Below, piece after piece: positions 32,880 through 41,492 of a stretch of DNA of 64,000 nt. Each line of letters begins with the position of its first letter. Positions within the stretch are counted from its first letter, which is position 1. The stretch lies in the NCBI RefSeq assembly GCF_000397205.1, contig NC_021237.1, forward strand, positions 5,959,001 to 6,023,000, read 5' to 3'. Under the pieces are notes generated by a model. It made no database searches, was not told where the DNA came from, and saw nothing but the letters and a program-made list of their open reading frames with translations. The DNA is from Pseudomonas protegens CHA0. Its GTDB lineage: Bacteria; Pseudomonadota; Gammaproteobacteria; Pseudomonadales; Pseudomonadaceae. The position numbers and the translations under genes are program-made.

Positions 32880-33800
32880 ATGCCATTGCCATTGATCTAT
32901 CACGACGACTACAGCCCCGAGTTCCCGGCGGAGCACCGCTTCCCCATGGACAAGTTCCGCCTGCTGCGCGATCACCTGGTGGACAGTGGCCTGACCCGGG
33001 ACGCCGATTTGCTGCGCCCGCAACTGTGCCCCACGGATGTCCTGGCCCTGGCCCACGACCCTGGCTATATCGAACGCTACATGAGCGGCGAATTGTCCCG
33101 GGAAGATCAGCGGCGCCTCGGCCTGCCCTGGAGCGAAGCCTTGGCCCGGCGCACGGTGCGTGCCGTCGGCGGCTCCTTGCTGGCCGCCGAACAGGCACTG
33201 GAACATGGCCTGGCCTGCCACCTGGCCGGCGGCACCCACCACGCCCACTATGACTACCCGGCGGGGTTCTGCATCTTCAACGACCTGGCGGTGATCAGCC
33301 ATTACCTGCTGGAAAGCGGGCGCGTGGGCCGGGTACTGATATTCGACTGCGATGTGCACCAGGGCGATGGCACCGCGCGGATCCTGCAACATACCGCCGA
33401 CGCAGTGACCGTCTCGTTGCACTGTGAAAAGAACTTCCCCGCGCGCAAGGCCCAGAGCGACTGGGATATCCCGCTGCCCATGGGCATGGGCGACGCCGAC
33501 TACCTGAACGTGGTGGACGACACGCTCAACTACCTGCTGCCCCTGTACCAGCCGGACCTGGTGTTGTACGACGCCGGGGTCGACGTGCATCAGGACGACG
33601 CCCTGGGCTACCTCAAACTCACCGATGCCGGCGTGGCCGAACGCGACGAACGGGTCATGCGCCACTGCCTGGGCCGCGACATCCCGGTGGTCGGCGTGAT
33701 CGGCGGCGGCTACAGCAAGGACCGCCAGGCCCTGGCCCGGCGCCACGGCATTCTTCACCACAGTGCCCAGAAGGTCTGGGAATCGTCAGGGTGCTACTGA
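32880..33800 (+). CDS. Histone-deacetylase-like amidohydrolase (AcuC family)
   Basis: A 306-residue zinc deacetylase. The fold motifs are LAGGTHHAHYDYPAGFCIFND (charge-relay histidines), FDCDVHQGDGT (zinc Asp and His), YDAGVDVHQDD (second zinc Asp) and VIGGGYSKD with the transition-state tyrosine. This class removes acyl groups from lysine or small amides. It is divergent from the GNAT gene with 75 bp between starts; an acetylation/deacetylation pair is possible but not shown. Confidence 0.9.
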   Translation: MPLPLIYHDDYSPEFPAEHRFPMDKFRLLRDHLVDSGLTRDADLLRPQLCPTDVLALAHDPGYIERYMSGELSREDQRRLGLPWSEALARRTVRAVGGSLLAAEQALEHGLACHLAGGTHHAHYDYPAGFCIFNDLAVISHYLLESGRVGRVLIFDCDVHQGDGTARILQHTADAVTVSLHCEKNFPARKAQSDWDIPLPMGMGDADYLNVVDDTLNYLLPLYQPDLVLYDAGVDVHQDDALGYLKLTDAGVAERDERVMRHCLGRDIPVVGVIGGGYSKDRQALARRHGILHHSAQKVWESSGCY

Positions 33801-33811
33801 CATCCGCAGGC

Positions 33812-34183
33812 CTTACCCACATCCACTGTGGAACCGCTTGTGGATAAGCTGGGAGAAAGCCTCTGCAGCCCTTGTCCCACGGGGCCTCAAGGCCATCGCC
33901 TGTTTTTTGATCAGTGACATCAGATGGTCATACAGTTGTGAGTGTCTTACCCCCAATCCCTGTGGAGCCGCCTGTGGATAACCTGCGTGAAAGACGCTAG
34001 GCCCCTTGCTCTGCAAGGCCTGCAGAGCGGTGCCTGTTTTTTGATCAGGGCGCAGCAGGCCTCCGGCGACGCCGTAGCGCTTACCCCCAATCGCTGTGGA
34101 GCCGCCTGTGGACAACCTGCGCGAAAGTCGAGCCAGCCCACGGGACACAAGGCCCGCAGCCCGCTGTCTAGTTTTTGACCAGG
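33812..34183. repeat. Three tandem copies of a 134-bp repeat with DnaA-box-like words
   Basis: Copies start at 33812, 33946 and 34080, exactly 134 bp apart. Each has CTTACCC near its start, CTGTGGARCCGC about 15-20 nt further on, then TGTGGATAA (33839-33847 and 33973-33981) or TGTGGACAA (34107-34115), a variable GC-rich middle, and an end CTGTTTTTTGATCAG (33900-33914, 34034-34048; copy 3 has TAGTTTTTGACCAG). TGTGGATAA is the reverse complement of the DnaA box TTATCCACA. The whole gene-free stretch 33801-34255 consists of these copies and short spacers; no small gene is supported. Confidence 0.85.
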
Positions 34184-34255
34184 CATCATCGACCCAGCAA
34201 GCCCCCTGCACCTCGGGTAGAATGCCCGGCCTATTTCCTCAGCCCCGCCTCTGCC

Positions 34256-35497
34256 ATGACTGCATCGCACTCTTCCACGCCCCACCACGTCGCGATTATC
34301 GGCGGCGGCCCCGCCGGCCTGATGGCCGCCGAGGTACTGAGCCAGGCCGGGGTTCAGGTCGACTTGTACGACGGCATGCCATCGGTGGGCCGAAAATTCC
34401 TCCTGGCTGGGGTCGGTGGCATGAACATCACCCACTCCGAAGCCTATCCGGCCTTCCTCTCGCGCTACGCCGAGCGTGCACCGCACATCGCCCCGTTGCT
34501 GCGGGAATTTGGCGCCGAGGCGCTTTGCCAATGGATTCATGGCCTTGGTATCCAGACGTTTGTCGGCAGCTCCGGCCGGGTGTTTCCTACCGACATGAAG
34601 GCTGCGCCGCTGCTGCGCGCCTGGCTCAAGCGCCTGCGCGATGCCGGAGTCGTTATCCACACTCGGCACCGCTGGCTGGGCTGGAATGCCGACGGCAGCC
34701 TGCGCATCCGGCATGCCGAGGGTGAAAGTGCGGTACGGGCGGATGGGGTCCTGCTGGCATTGGGCGGCGGCAGTTGGGCACGCCTGGGTTCCGACGGGGC
34801 TTGGCTGCCCCTGCTGGAACAGCGCGGTGCACAGCTCGCACCCTTGCAACCGAGCAATTGCGGTTTTGAGGTCAGCGCCTGGAGCGAGCTGCTGCGCAGC
34901 AAATTCGCCGGCGCGCCGCTGAAGAACGTGGCCATCGGCCTTGATGACGACGCACCACGGCTGGGTGAATGCGTGATCACCGCCAGCGGCATCGAGGGCA
35001 GCCTGATCTATGCCTTGTCGGCGCCGATTCGCGAATCCATCAACCGGCACGGGCAGGCGACGATCCATATCGACCTGCTACCGAACAAGCCCCTGGACAA
35101 GGTCCAGGCCGCCCTTTCCAAGCCACGCGGCTCGCGGTCCATGGCCAAGCACTTGCAGAGCCAGTTAGGGATCGAGGGGGTGAAGGCGGCGTTGCTGCGG
35201 GAGCTGACCCCGGCAGAGAGCTTCAACGATCCGGCGCTCCTGGCGGCAGCCATCAAGGCCCTGCCGTTGACGCTGGTCAGGCCCCGGCCGCTGGACGAAG
35301 CCATCAGCAGCGCCGGCGGCGTAATGTTTGAAGCCCTGGACGACGACCTGATGCTTCGGCAGTTGCCTGGAGTGTTTTGCGCAGGGGAAATGCTCGACTG
35401 GGAAGCGCCGACCGGCGGCTACCTGCTGACCGCCTGCTTTGCCAGCGGGCGCCAGGCGGGGCTGGGGATGCTGAAGTGGTTGCGGCGCCAGCCATAA
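34256..35497 (+). CDS. BaiN/HI0933-like flavoprotein (TIGR03862 type)
   Basis: A 413-residue FAD-dependent oxidoreductase. The dinucleotide-binding motif is VAIIGGGPAGLMAAEVL (residues 12-28); GRKFLLAGVGGMNITHSE is the family hallmark, and the C-terminal FAD site is GVFCAGEMLDWEAPTGGYLL. The GFEVSAWSEL insert places it in the subgroup usually labelled TIGR03862. ATG 34256 is chosen as the sequence upstream is repeat-derived. The reaction is unknown in most members. Confidence 0.87.
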   Translation: MTASHSSTPHHVAIIGGGPAGLMAAEVLSQAGVQVDLYDGMPSVGRKFLLAGVGGMNITHSEAYPAFLSRYAERAPHIAPLLREFGAEALCQWIHGLGIQTFVGSSGRVFPTDMKAAPLLRAWLKRLRDAGVVIHTRHRWLGWNADGSLRIRHAEGESAVRADGVLLALGGGSWARLGSDGAWLPLLEQRGAQLAPLQPSNCGFEVSAWSELLRSKFAGAPLKNVAIGLDDDAPRLGECVITASGIEGSLIYALSAPIRESINRHGQATIHIDLLPNKPLDKVQAALSKPRGSRSMAKHLQSQLGIEGVKAALLRELTPAESFNDPALLAAAIKALPLTLVRPRPLDEAISSAGGVMFEALDDDLMLRQLPGVFCAGEMLDWEAPTGGYLLTACFASGRQAGLGMLKWLRRQP

Positions 35498-35502
35498 ACA
35501 GC

Positions 35503-35554
35503 TTCGCCGGCAAGTCGGCGCCTACGCAAGGGTAGGAGCCGGCTTGCCGGCGAA
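35503..35554. repeat. REP element pair
   Basis: TTCGCCGGCAAGTCGGCGCC with TAC faces GTAGGAGCCGGCTTGCCGGC with GAA, 6-8 nt apart, in the 77-bp gap between two convergent genes. Confidence 0.8.
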
Positions 35555-35574
35555 GGGCCCGGCGCGATGTCAGA

Positions 35575-36909
35575 TCAAGGCTTGCGCTTGCGCGGCCCGG
35601 TGTTGAAAGCCGGCACCTTGCGCACCGGTTTCACCGCCGGAGCTTCAGCCACTTCGCCACTGTCCACCCACTTGCCCAGGTTGCGCTTGCCGCCACCGCC
35701 GGAGGTTTTCGGCTTCTTGGGCTTCTTCGGCTTTTTCACCACCTGGCCACTGGCATCGGTTTCCGGCACCCGGTGCTCGGGTTCGAAATCCTGTTCCTCA
35801 TGGCGCTTGAGGGTCTGGCGGGTGAGCATCTCGATCGCCGAGAGCAGGTTCACCTCGTCGGCGCACACCAGGGAAATCGCCTCGCCGGTGGAACCGGCAC
35901 GGCCGGTACGCCCGATGCGGTGGATGTAATCCTCGGCCACGATCGGCAGGTCGAAGTTGACCACCAGGGGCAGGTCTTCGATGTCCAGGCCGCGGGCCGC
36001 CACATCGGTGGCCACCAGGATCTGGATCTCACTGGCCTTGAACCGGTCCAGGGCGCGCTGACGCGTGGCCTGTGGCTTGTCGCCATGGATGCCGTCGGCA
36101 TTCACGCCCTGGCCCTGGAGTTTCTCCACCAGCGCATCCACACCGTTGCGGGTCTTGGCGAACACCAGCACCTGCTTCCAGCGATTCTTGCGCAGCAGGT
36201 GGCTGAACAGCTCCGGCTTGCGCTTCTTGTCCACCGGCACCACCCATTGCTTGACCGTGTTGGCAGCCACGTTGCGCGGGCTGACCTCGATGCTCAGCGG
36301 ATCGTTGAGCATCTGCCCGGCCAGCTGGCGGATGGCGTCGGAGAAGGTGGCGGAGAACAACAGGGTCTGGCGTTTCTTCGGCAGGGCCGCGTAGATGCTC
36401 TTGAGCTCTTCGGAGAATCCCAGGTCGAGCATGCGATCGGCCTCATCCAGCACCAGGGTCTGCAACTGGCTGAACTTCACCGCATTCTGACGGAACAGGT
36501 CCAGCAGACGCCCCGGAGTCGCCACCAGCAAGTCCACGCCTTTGCGCAGCTTCATCATTTGCGGGTTGATGCTGACCCCGCCGTACACCGCATAGGTGCG
36601 CAGCGGCAGGTGTTCGGCGTACTGGCGCACGCTTTCGTGGACCTGCTCGGCCAGTTCCCGGGTCGGCACCAGGATCAGCGCGCGTACCGAGTTGCTATCG
36701 ACTTTCGGCCCTTCCAGGGTCAGCAACTGCAACAGCGGCAGAGCGAAACCGGCGGTCTTGCCGGTGCCGGTCTGGGCTGCGGCCATCAGGTCACGCCCGC
36801 CCAGCACTGCCGGAATGGCTTGCGCCTGCACCGGGGTCGGGGTCTGGTAGCCGAGGGTTTCGAGGGCGCGCAGCAGGGGTTCGATCAGGCCAAGAGTGGC
36901 GAATGTCAT
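35575..36909 (-). CDS. rhlE: DEAD-box ATP-dependent RNA helicase (RhlE-like)
   Basis: A 444-residue RNA helicase. Q motif PTPVQAQAIP, motif I AAQTGTGKT, Ia PTRELAEQ, II VLDEADRMLD, III FSATFS, V ATDVAARGLDIE and VI HRIGRTGRAG are all present. The C-terminal tail (about 375-444) is basic and lysine/proline-rich with KKPKKPKKPK, suited to RNA binding. ATG 36909 starts MTFATLGLIEPLL; a nine-residue upstream extension is not favoured. RhlE is the closest named group, but other DEAD proteins share all motifs. Confidence 0.88.
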   Translation of the reverse strand: MTFATLGLIEPLLRALETLGYQTPTPVQAQAIPAVLGGRDLMAAAQTGTGKTAGFALPLLQLLTLEGPKVDSNSVRALILVPTRELAEQVHESVRQYAEHLPLRTYAVYGGVSINPQMMKLRKGVDLLVATPGRLLDLFRQNAVKFSQLQTLVLDEADRMLDLGFSEELKSIYAALPKKRQTLLFSATFSDAIRQLAGQMLNDPLSIEVSPRNVAANTVKQWVVPVDKKRKPELFSHLLRKNRWKQVLVFAKTRNGVDALVEKLQGQGVNADGIHGDKPQATRQRALDRFKASEIQILVATDVAARGLDIEDLPLVVNFDLPIVAEDYIHRIGRTGRAGSTGEAISLVCADEVNLLSAIEMLTRQTLKRHEEQDFEPEHRVPETDASGQVVKKPKKPKKPKTSGGGGKRNLGKWVDSGEVAEAPAVKPVRKVPAFNTGPRKRKP

Positions 36910-37124
36910 GGGGGTACCGTAGGAAAAAGTCAGCACAGGGACGCAATGGGCGGCAGTTTACCCTAATTCAGGGGCTCGCTCCCGGGCCGCCCCAGGCCTG
37001 CCAAGCCCGCCCCGGTGAGTGTATGCTCGCCCCACTGTTTGCCACGGGTCGCGCACAAGGGCAGCGCAACACCCGAGCTGGCACTCAACCGCCCCTTTGC
37101 CCTTCCCAAGGAGCCTCACCGCGC

Positions 37125-37583
37125 ATGGACAACCAAAACCCCTTCCAGGCCCCTGCCGCCGAACTCCTGGCCAGCAAGCCAACCGATCAGAGCCTGTGCC
37201 TCTACAGCGTGGCGGCCATTGGCCTGAGCACCTTCATCGGCACCTCCGTGGCCGGCGCCTATTTCATCAGCCAGAACCTCAAGGCCATGGGCCGCGAGAG
37301 CGAAGTGAACAAAGTCTGGGCCATGGGCATCGGCCTTTTCATTGCCATGAGCGTGGCAGGCTTTTTTCTTCCGGAAAGTATCCCTGCGGTGGTGTTCATC
37401 CTGCCGCCGATCTACGGGATGAACGCCTACGCACGCCAACTGTTCGGCCCCCAGGTGATAGAGCACAAGGCCGGCAACGGGCGCTTCTTCTCGCTATGGC
37501 GAGTGGCGGGAATCAGCCTGCTGTTTTCCCTGGCCCTGGCGGCAGTGTTATTCGCCCTCGTCCTGCTGAGCGGGTTCGAGTAA
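37125..37583 (+). CDS. Conserved hypothetical membrane protein
   Basis: A 152-residue protein beginning MDNQNPFQAPAAEL, a start seen in several small membrane-protein families, followed by four hydrophobic helices (about residues 25-47, 64-80, 80-95 and 125-148). AAGGAG lies about 10 nt before the ATG. It stands alone, divergent from rhlE. No function recognised. Confidence 0.72.
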   Translation: MDNQNPFQAPAAELLASKPTDQSLCLYSVAAIGLSTFIGTSVAGAYFISQNLKAMGRESEVNKVWAMGIGLFIAMSVAGFFLPESIPAVVFILPPIYGMNAYARQLFGPQVIEHKAGNGRFFSLWRVAGISLLFSLALAAVLFALVLLSGFE

Positions 37584-37591
37584 GGCCCCCT

Positions 37592-37610
37592 GGCGGCCCT
37601 TTCGGCCGCC
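37592..37610 (+). terminator. Hairpin after the hypothetical membrane gene
   Basis: GGCGGCC (37592-37598) pairs with GGCCGCC (37604-37610), loop CTTTC, 9 nt after the stop. No U-tract, so a weak or Rho-assisted end. Confidence 0.4.
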
Positions 37611-37660
37611 ACAAGCCCCCACCGGGCAGCCTCTTGCGGCCTGGCTCAATGGAGTGAGCG

Positions 37661-38710
37661 ATGCGCAATCTTGTCCTGTACACCTCAATGCTAGTGGGGC
37701 TTTGCCTGCCACACGCCTATGCAGCTGAATCCATCGGCTTTCGTGAAATCCAGCTAGGGGATTCCAGCCACAACCGTGAGCTACATGTCGGCCTCTGGTA
37801 CCCCACCGAGGACGGGGCAACGCCTGCCACCTCCTCGGAAAATCCGGTTTTCCAGGGGGTGCCGGCGATCAAGGATGCCCACCCCACCGCCCGCGCCCAT
37901 CCATTGGTGGTGCTGTCCCATGGCTATGGCGGCAACTGGCGCAACCTCAGTTGGCTGGTACCGTTACTGGTCAGCCAGGGCTATATAGTGGCGGCACCTG
38001 ATCATCCGGGCACCAGCACCTTCGACAAGCGCCCGGTGCAAGCCGCAAGGCTCTGGGAGCGGCCGCGGGACCTGAGCCGGGTCATCGACGCCCTCAGCGC
38101 TGACCAGTCCCTGGCAGGCGCGGTCGACCCACAGCGCATCGCCGCCATCGGCCATTCGCTGGGCGGCTGGACGGTCACCGCATTGGCCGGCGCCCGCTAT
38201 AGCCCGCAACGCTTCCTTGAGGAATGTCGGCTGCATCCCAACCCGCGTCTGTGCGGGCTGGCTCCGGAGCTGGGGATTGCACCGCAAAACCAAGGCTCTC
38301 TGGGCACCGACCTGCGGGATCCGCGAGTCAAGGCGGTCGTCTCCCTGGACCCGGGGCTGGTCCGTGGGTTCACCCCGCAAAGCTTGTCAGCGGTGCAGAC
38401 GCCGACCCTGATCCTGGGAGCAGGAGTCGATATTGCCAGCATGCCGGTGGAGCAGGAGTCGGGCTACCTGGAAACCCACCTGCCGTCGGCCACCTCCAGC
38501 CTGCTGGTGATCGCCGATGCCAGCCATTTCAGCTTCATGCAAATCTGCAAGCCAGGCGCCACGGCCCTGCTCCGGGAAGAGAACCCCGAGGATGAAATCA
38601 TCTGCCGGGACGGCGGCCAGCGCAGCCGCGAAGCGATTCACCAGCAAGCGAGCCAGGTCATCGGCGACTTTCTCCAACGGAGCCTGGCCGGCCTGCCACC
38701 GGGACAGTGA
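37661..38710 (+). CDS. Exported alpha/beta hydrolase (PAF-acetylhydrolase/dienelactone hydrolase-like)
   Basis: A 349-residue hydrolase with a signal peptide ending AYAAES (about residue 22). LVVLSHGYGGNWRNLSWL is the oxyanion region, IAAIGHSLGGWTV carries the nucleophile serine, and ADASHFSFMQ gives the catalytic histidine. Four cysteines in the mature part (ECRLHPNPRLCG, ICKPG, IICRDG) may form disulfides. The arrangement is that of platelet-activating-factor acetylhydrolase-like bacterial proteins. Its stop is directly next to the convergent yedA stop. Confidence 0.82.
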   Translation: MRNLVLYTSMLVGLCLPHAYAAESIGFREIQLGDSSHNRELHVGLWYPTEDGATPATSSENPVFQGVPAIKDAHPTARAHPLVVLSHGYGGNWRNLSWLVPLLVSQGYIVAAPDHPGTSTFDKRPVQAARLWERPRDLSRVIDALSADQSLAGAVDPQRIAAIGHSLGGWTVTALAGARYSPQRFLEECRLHPNPRLCGLAPELGIAPQNQGSLGTDLRDPRVKAVVSLDPGLVRGFTPQSLSAVQTPTLILGAGVDIASMPVEQESGYLETHLPSATSSLLVIADASHFSFMQICKPGATALLREENPEDEIICRDGGQRSREAIHQQASQVIGDFLQRSLAGLPPGQ

Positions 38711-39619
38711 TCAGGCCGCCTCTTCCTGGACCCCGGCCTTGGGCTTGCGCCATTGGGGCAGGCCGATCAGCACTACGGCACTGATGATCACCAGCATGGC
38801 CATGGCCTCCTCGATGCCAATGGTTTCGCCGACGAAGACGATGCCCAGCAGCACCGCCACCGCCGGGTTGACATAGGCGTAGCTGGTGGCCGCGGCTGGG
38901 CGCACGTGCTTGAGCAGGTACATGTAGGCGTTGAAGGCGATGATCGAACCGAAACCGGCCAGGTAGGCCAGGGCCAGCCAGCCTTCCATCGGAGGCAGGG
39001 TGTCCAGATGCTCACCGCTCAGGGCACTGCCGATCATCAGCACCACGCCACCGACAAGCATTTCCGCGGCACTGGCCATGGCGCCCTGGGGCAGCGGCAG
39101 ATGCTTGCTCCACACCGAGCCGAAAGCCCAGGCCGCCGCAGCGAACAGCAGCAAGGCGGCGCCCATCGGGCTCGACTGCAGGTTGGACCCCAGGTTGAGC
39201 ATGCCGATGCCAATCATCCCGAGGACGATCCCGGCCCACTCCAGGCGCGTGTTGCGTGCACCCCAGAAATACCCGCAGAGCAAGGTGAACAAAGGCACCG
39301 TGGCCACCGCCAGCGCCGCGACGCCGGAGGTCACCCCGGAGTGTTCGGCCAGCGTTACCGCGCCATTGCCACAGCTCAACAGCAGCACACCGATGATCCC
39401 TGCGGCCTTCCATTGCGCCCAGGTCGGCGCCGGCACCCCGCGCCAGCGCAGAAAGGCGTACATCAGGCTACCGGCGATGATGAAGCGAATGCCGCCGAGC
39501 ATCAGTGGCGGCCAGTATTCGACACCGATGCGAATCACCAGGTACGTCGAGCCCCAGATTACATAGAGGGCAAAAAAGGCGGCGATCAACGGCAGCGGAA
39601 AACGGCTTTGGCCAGGCAT
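38711..39619 (-). CDS. yedA: DMT-superfamily EamA transporter (YedA-like)
   Basis: A 302-residue membrane protein with ten helices in two EamA domains. The start FALYVIWGSTYLVIRIG and the end of domain 2, ATSYAYVNPAVAVLLG, are characteristic of the YedA/RhaT-like drug/metabolite exporters. Divergent from an Lrp-type regulator with 161 bp between starts, a common layout in which the regulator controls an amino-acid exporter. Substrate not known. Confidence 0.85.
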   Translation of the reverse strand: MPGQSRFPLPLIAAFFALYVIWGSTYLVIRIGVEYWPPLMLGGIRFIIAGSLMYAFLRWRGVPAPTWAQWKAAGIIGVLLLSCGNGAVTLAEHSGVTSGVAALAVATVPLFTLLCGYFWGARNTRLEWAGIVLGMIGIGMLNLGSNLQSSPMGAALLLFAAAAWAFGSVWSKHLPLPQGAMASAAEMLVGGVVLMIGSALSGEHLDTLPPMEGWLALAYLAGFGSIIAFNAYMYLLKHVRPAAATSYAYVNPAVAVLLGIVFVGETIGIEEAMAMLVIISAVVLIGLPQWRKPKAGVQEEAA

Positions 39620-39780
39620 GGGAGGCGGCTCTGAGGCAGGCAGGGGGAGGTCTATTCTAGAAACTCGGCCCAGGGAACTTAAGTTACAAAACCTGTTTAT
39701 AACGCCCGTACACTTTCCAAAAGATGGAGATAAGGGCTATATACCGTGCTTTCGAAAGCTGGATAGATCGAGAGCCTTCC

Positions 39781-40227
39781 ATGGACAAGTACGACCGCAT
39801 GCTCCTGGCCAGCCTGCTGGAAAATGGCCGGGCGAGTTACGCCGAGCTGGCACGCAAGGTGAATCTCTCGGCACCGGCGGTGGCCGAACGCGTGGCCAAG
39901 CTGGAGGCCAGCGGAGTGATCACCGGCTACCAGGCCAAAGTCGACATGGCCAAGGTCGGCTTGCCGATCCAGTGCGTGATCGAACTGCGCCTGGCCCAGC
40001 ACGGCAACCAGAAGGCCTATGACGAACTGATCAAGATTCCCCAGCTCACCGAGTGCCACCGGGTCACCGGCGACCCTTGCGTGATCATGCAGGCCGCAGT
40101 GGGATCGATGCCGGAGCTGGAGGAGTTGATCAACCGCGTGGCCCAGTTCGGTTTCAGCAAGACCTCCATCGTGCTCTCCAGTGCCATTGAACGGCGCGTG
40201 CCCCTGGGGCAACTGGAAAGCAAATGA
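39781..40227 (+). CDS. Lrp/AsnC-family transcriptional regulator
   Basis: A 148-residue regulator: helix-turn-helix at about residues 4-50 (LLASLLENGRASYAELARKV, LSAPAVAERVAKLE) and a RAM ligand domain (CVIELRLAQHG to the C-terminus). The start is set at 39781 (MDKYDRML); an in-frame ATG at 39724 adds 19 residues that do not look like this family. It probably responds to an amino acid and controls the divergent yedA. Confidence 0.87.
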   Translation: MDKYDRMLLASLLENGRASYAELARKVNLSAPAVAERVAKLEASGVITGYQAKVDMAKVGLPIQCVIELRLAQHGNQKAYDELIKIPQLTECHRVTGDPCVIMQAAVGSMPELEELINRVAQFGFSKTSIVLSSAIERRVPLGQLESK

Positions 40228-40237
40228 ACCTCGGGAC

Positions 40238-40849
40238 TCAGAACCCGCGGTGGCGCTTGAGGTGTTCGGGGACTTTGGCCGCGGGAACCTTCTGCAGTTT
40301 GCACAGGAAGTCATGGGACAGCTCGCGCAGGCCATGCTTGTGCCTCAGTTCGCCGGCCAGGTGGGCCACCAGGTTGGCTGCCATTTCCGCATCGGCCATG
40401 GCCCGGTGAGCCTGGCCGGTGTGCGGCAGGCCGGCGAATGAAGTCAGGGTGCCCAGCTTGTGATTAGGAGCCGCCGGCATCAGGCGCCGGGCCAGCAGCA
40501 GCGAACAGGCGAAGTTCTGCAGGCGGGTGCGCTTGATCCGGCCCAGCTCGAAATCCCAGAACTTCTGGTCGAAGGCCGCGTTGTGCGCCAGCAACGGCGT
40601 GATGCCGACGAACTCGTTGACCTCGTTCATCACCTGCTCTGCCGGGGGTGCGCTGCGCAACATGGCATTGCTGATGCCGGTCAGTTGCTCAATAAACGCC
40701 GGCACCCGCACGCCGGCGTTCATCAGGCTCTGGTAACGCTCGACGATGCGCCCCTGCTCAAGGATCACCACGGCTATTTCCGTGGCCCGGCAACTGCTGC
40801 TCGGGGAGATCCCGGTGGTTTCAAAGTCGATGACGGCAATGCGTTCCAA
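40238..40849 (-). CDS. DEDDh 3'-5' exonuclease (DNA polymerase III epsilon-like)
   Basis: A 203-residue exonuclease. ExoI is VIDFETTGISP, ExoII LLAHNAAFDQKFWD and ExoIII HRAMADAEM, giving the D-E-D-D catalytic set with the histidine of the DEDDh class. It lacks the polymerase-binding tail of the dnaQ product, so it is a stand-alone nuclease. It lies 27 nt downstream of the NYN gene on the same strand. Confidence 0.88.
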   Translation of the reverse strand: MERIAVIDFETTGISPSSSCRATEIAVVILEQGRIVERYQSLMNAGVRVPAFIEQLTGISNAMLRSAPPAEQVMNEVNEFVGITPLLAHNAAFDQKFWDFELGRIKRTRLQNFACSLLLARRLMPAAPNHKLGTLTSFAGLPHTGQAHRAMADAEMAANLVAHLAGELRHKHGLRELSHDFLCKLQKVPAAKVPEHLKRHRGF

Positions 40850-40876
40850 ACCTGTCCTGCTCCGTATGAAAATTGA

Positions 40877-41356
40877 TCAGCTTTTAAGCAGCAAGGCGCC
40901 TTCGATCGGCACATAGCGCGTAGCCGCGCGAATCAGCGAATTGGCGGTCAGCCCCGGCACGCCATAGGCCACCGCGCTGACCCCGTGCTTGTGGATGATG
41001 CGCTCCAGCAGCAGGTCGAAATCACCGTCGCCGGAAGCCAGCACCACTTCGTCGACATGGGCCGCAGCGTCCATGATGTCGATGGTGATGCCCACGTCCC
41101 AGTCGCCCTTGGCCGAGCCGTCGCTGCGCTGGATGTAGGGCTTGAGTTTTACCGTGAAGCCCAGGTTGCGCAGGATCTGCTGGAACTGCTGTTGCTTGCT
41201 GTCACCACGGTCGATGGCATAGGCATAGGCTTCGACTATCTGCCCTTGCTTGCTGATATCCGCCCACAGCGCCGCATAGTTGAAGTGGCAACCATAGGCC
41301 TGACGAACGGTGTAGTAGAGGTTCTGGACATCGGCGAACACAGCGATTTTCTTCAC
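40877..41356 (-). CDS. NYN-domain (LabA/DUF88-like) putative ribonuclease
   Basis: A 159-residue PIN-like NYN protein. The acidic catalytic positions are visible in VFADVQNLYYTV, WDVGITIDIMD and LASGDGDFDLLL. This fold is found in RNases acting on tRNA or mRNA. It directly precedes the DEDDh exonuclease in the same direction. Substrate unknown. The AAGGAG-type site is not obvious; GGATTA lies before the ATG. Confidence 0.85.
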   Translation of the reverse strand: MKKIAVFADVQNLYYTVRQAYGCHFNYAALWADISKQGQIVEAYAYAIDRGDSKQQQFQQILRNLGFTVKLKPYIQRSDGSAKGDWDVGITIDIMDAAAHVDEVVLASGDGDFDLLLERIIHKHGVSAVAYGVPGLTANSLIRAATRYVPIEGALLLKS

Positions 41357-41456
41357 CGCTAATCCTCATGGCGCAGCAGCGCAAGGGCTGGATCGGGCCT
41401 CAGGCCCCGAAAAGTCGCCCAGTATGCCAGTCGCAGGGATTGTTCCGCGAATAATC

Positions 41457-41484
41457 GGTCCGGGGCAGGTGTCTGCCCCGGACC
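41457..41484. terminator. Hairpin after the DUF2076 gene
   Basis: GGTCCGGGGCAG (41457-41468) and CTGCCCCGGACC (41473-41484) form a perfect 12-bp stem with loop GTGT, 8 nt after the DUF2076 stop. No U-tract on either strand. Confidence 0.6.
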
Positions 41485-41492
41485 GACGCAGG

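Noticed and set aside
32805..33761. N-terminal extension of the GNAT gene to 33761
   Set aside because: It is antisense to the deacetylase gene, and the real start at 32804 has a GGAGG site and the family N-terminus.
33812..34183. Replication origin (because of DnaA-box-like words)
   Set aside because: There is no AT-rich unwinding region, only one box per 134 bp, and no dnaA, dnaN, rpmH or gidA-type neighbour. A binding array is still possible.
33812..34183. CRISPR array
   Set aside because: Repeats are 103-134 bp with diverged interiors, only three copies, and no cas genes nearby.
33947..35068. Open frame of 373 codons on the minus strand through the 134-bp repeats
   Set aside because: It runs antisense to the BaiN-like flavoprotein and ends in the repeats; no protein features. 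The 132-codon frame 33813-34211 in the repeats is an effect of the repeats themselves.
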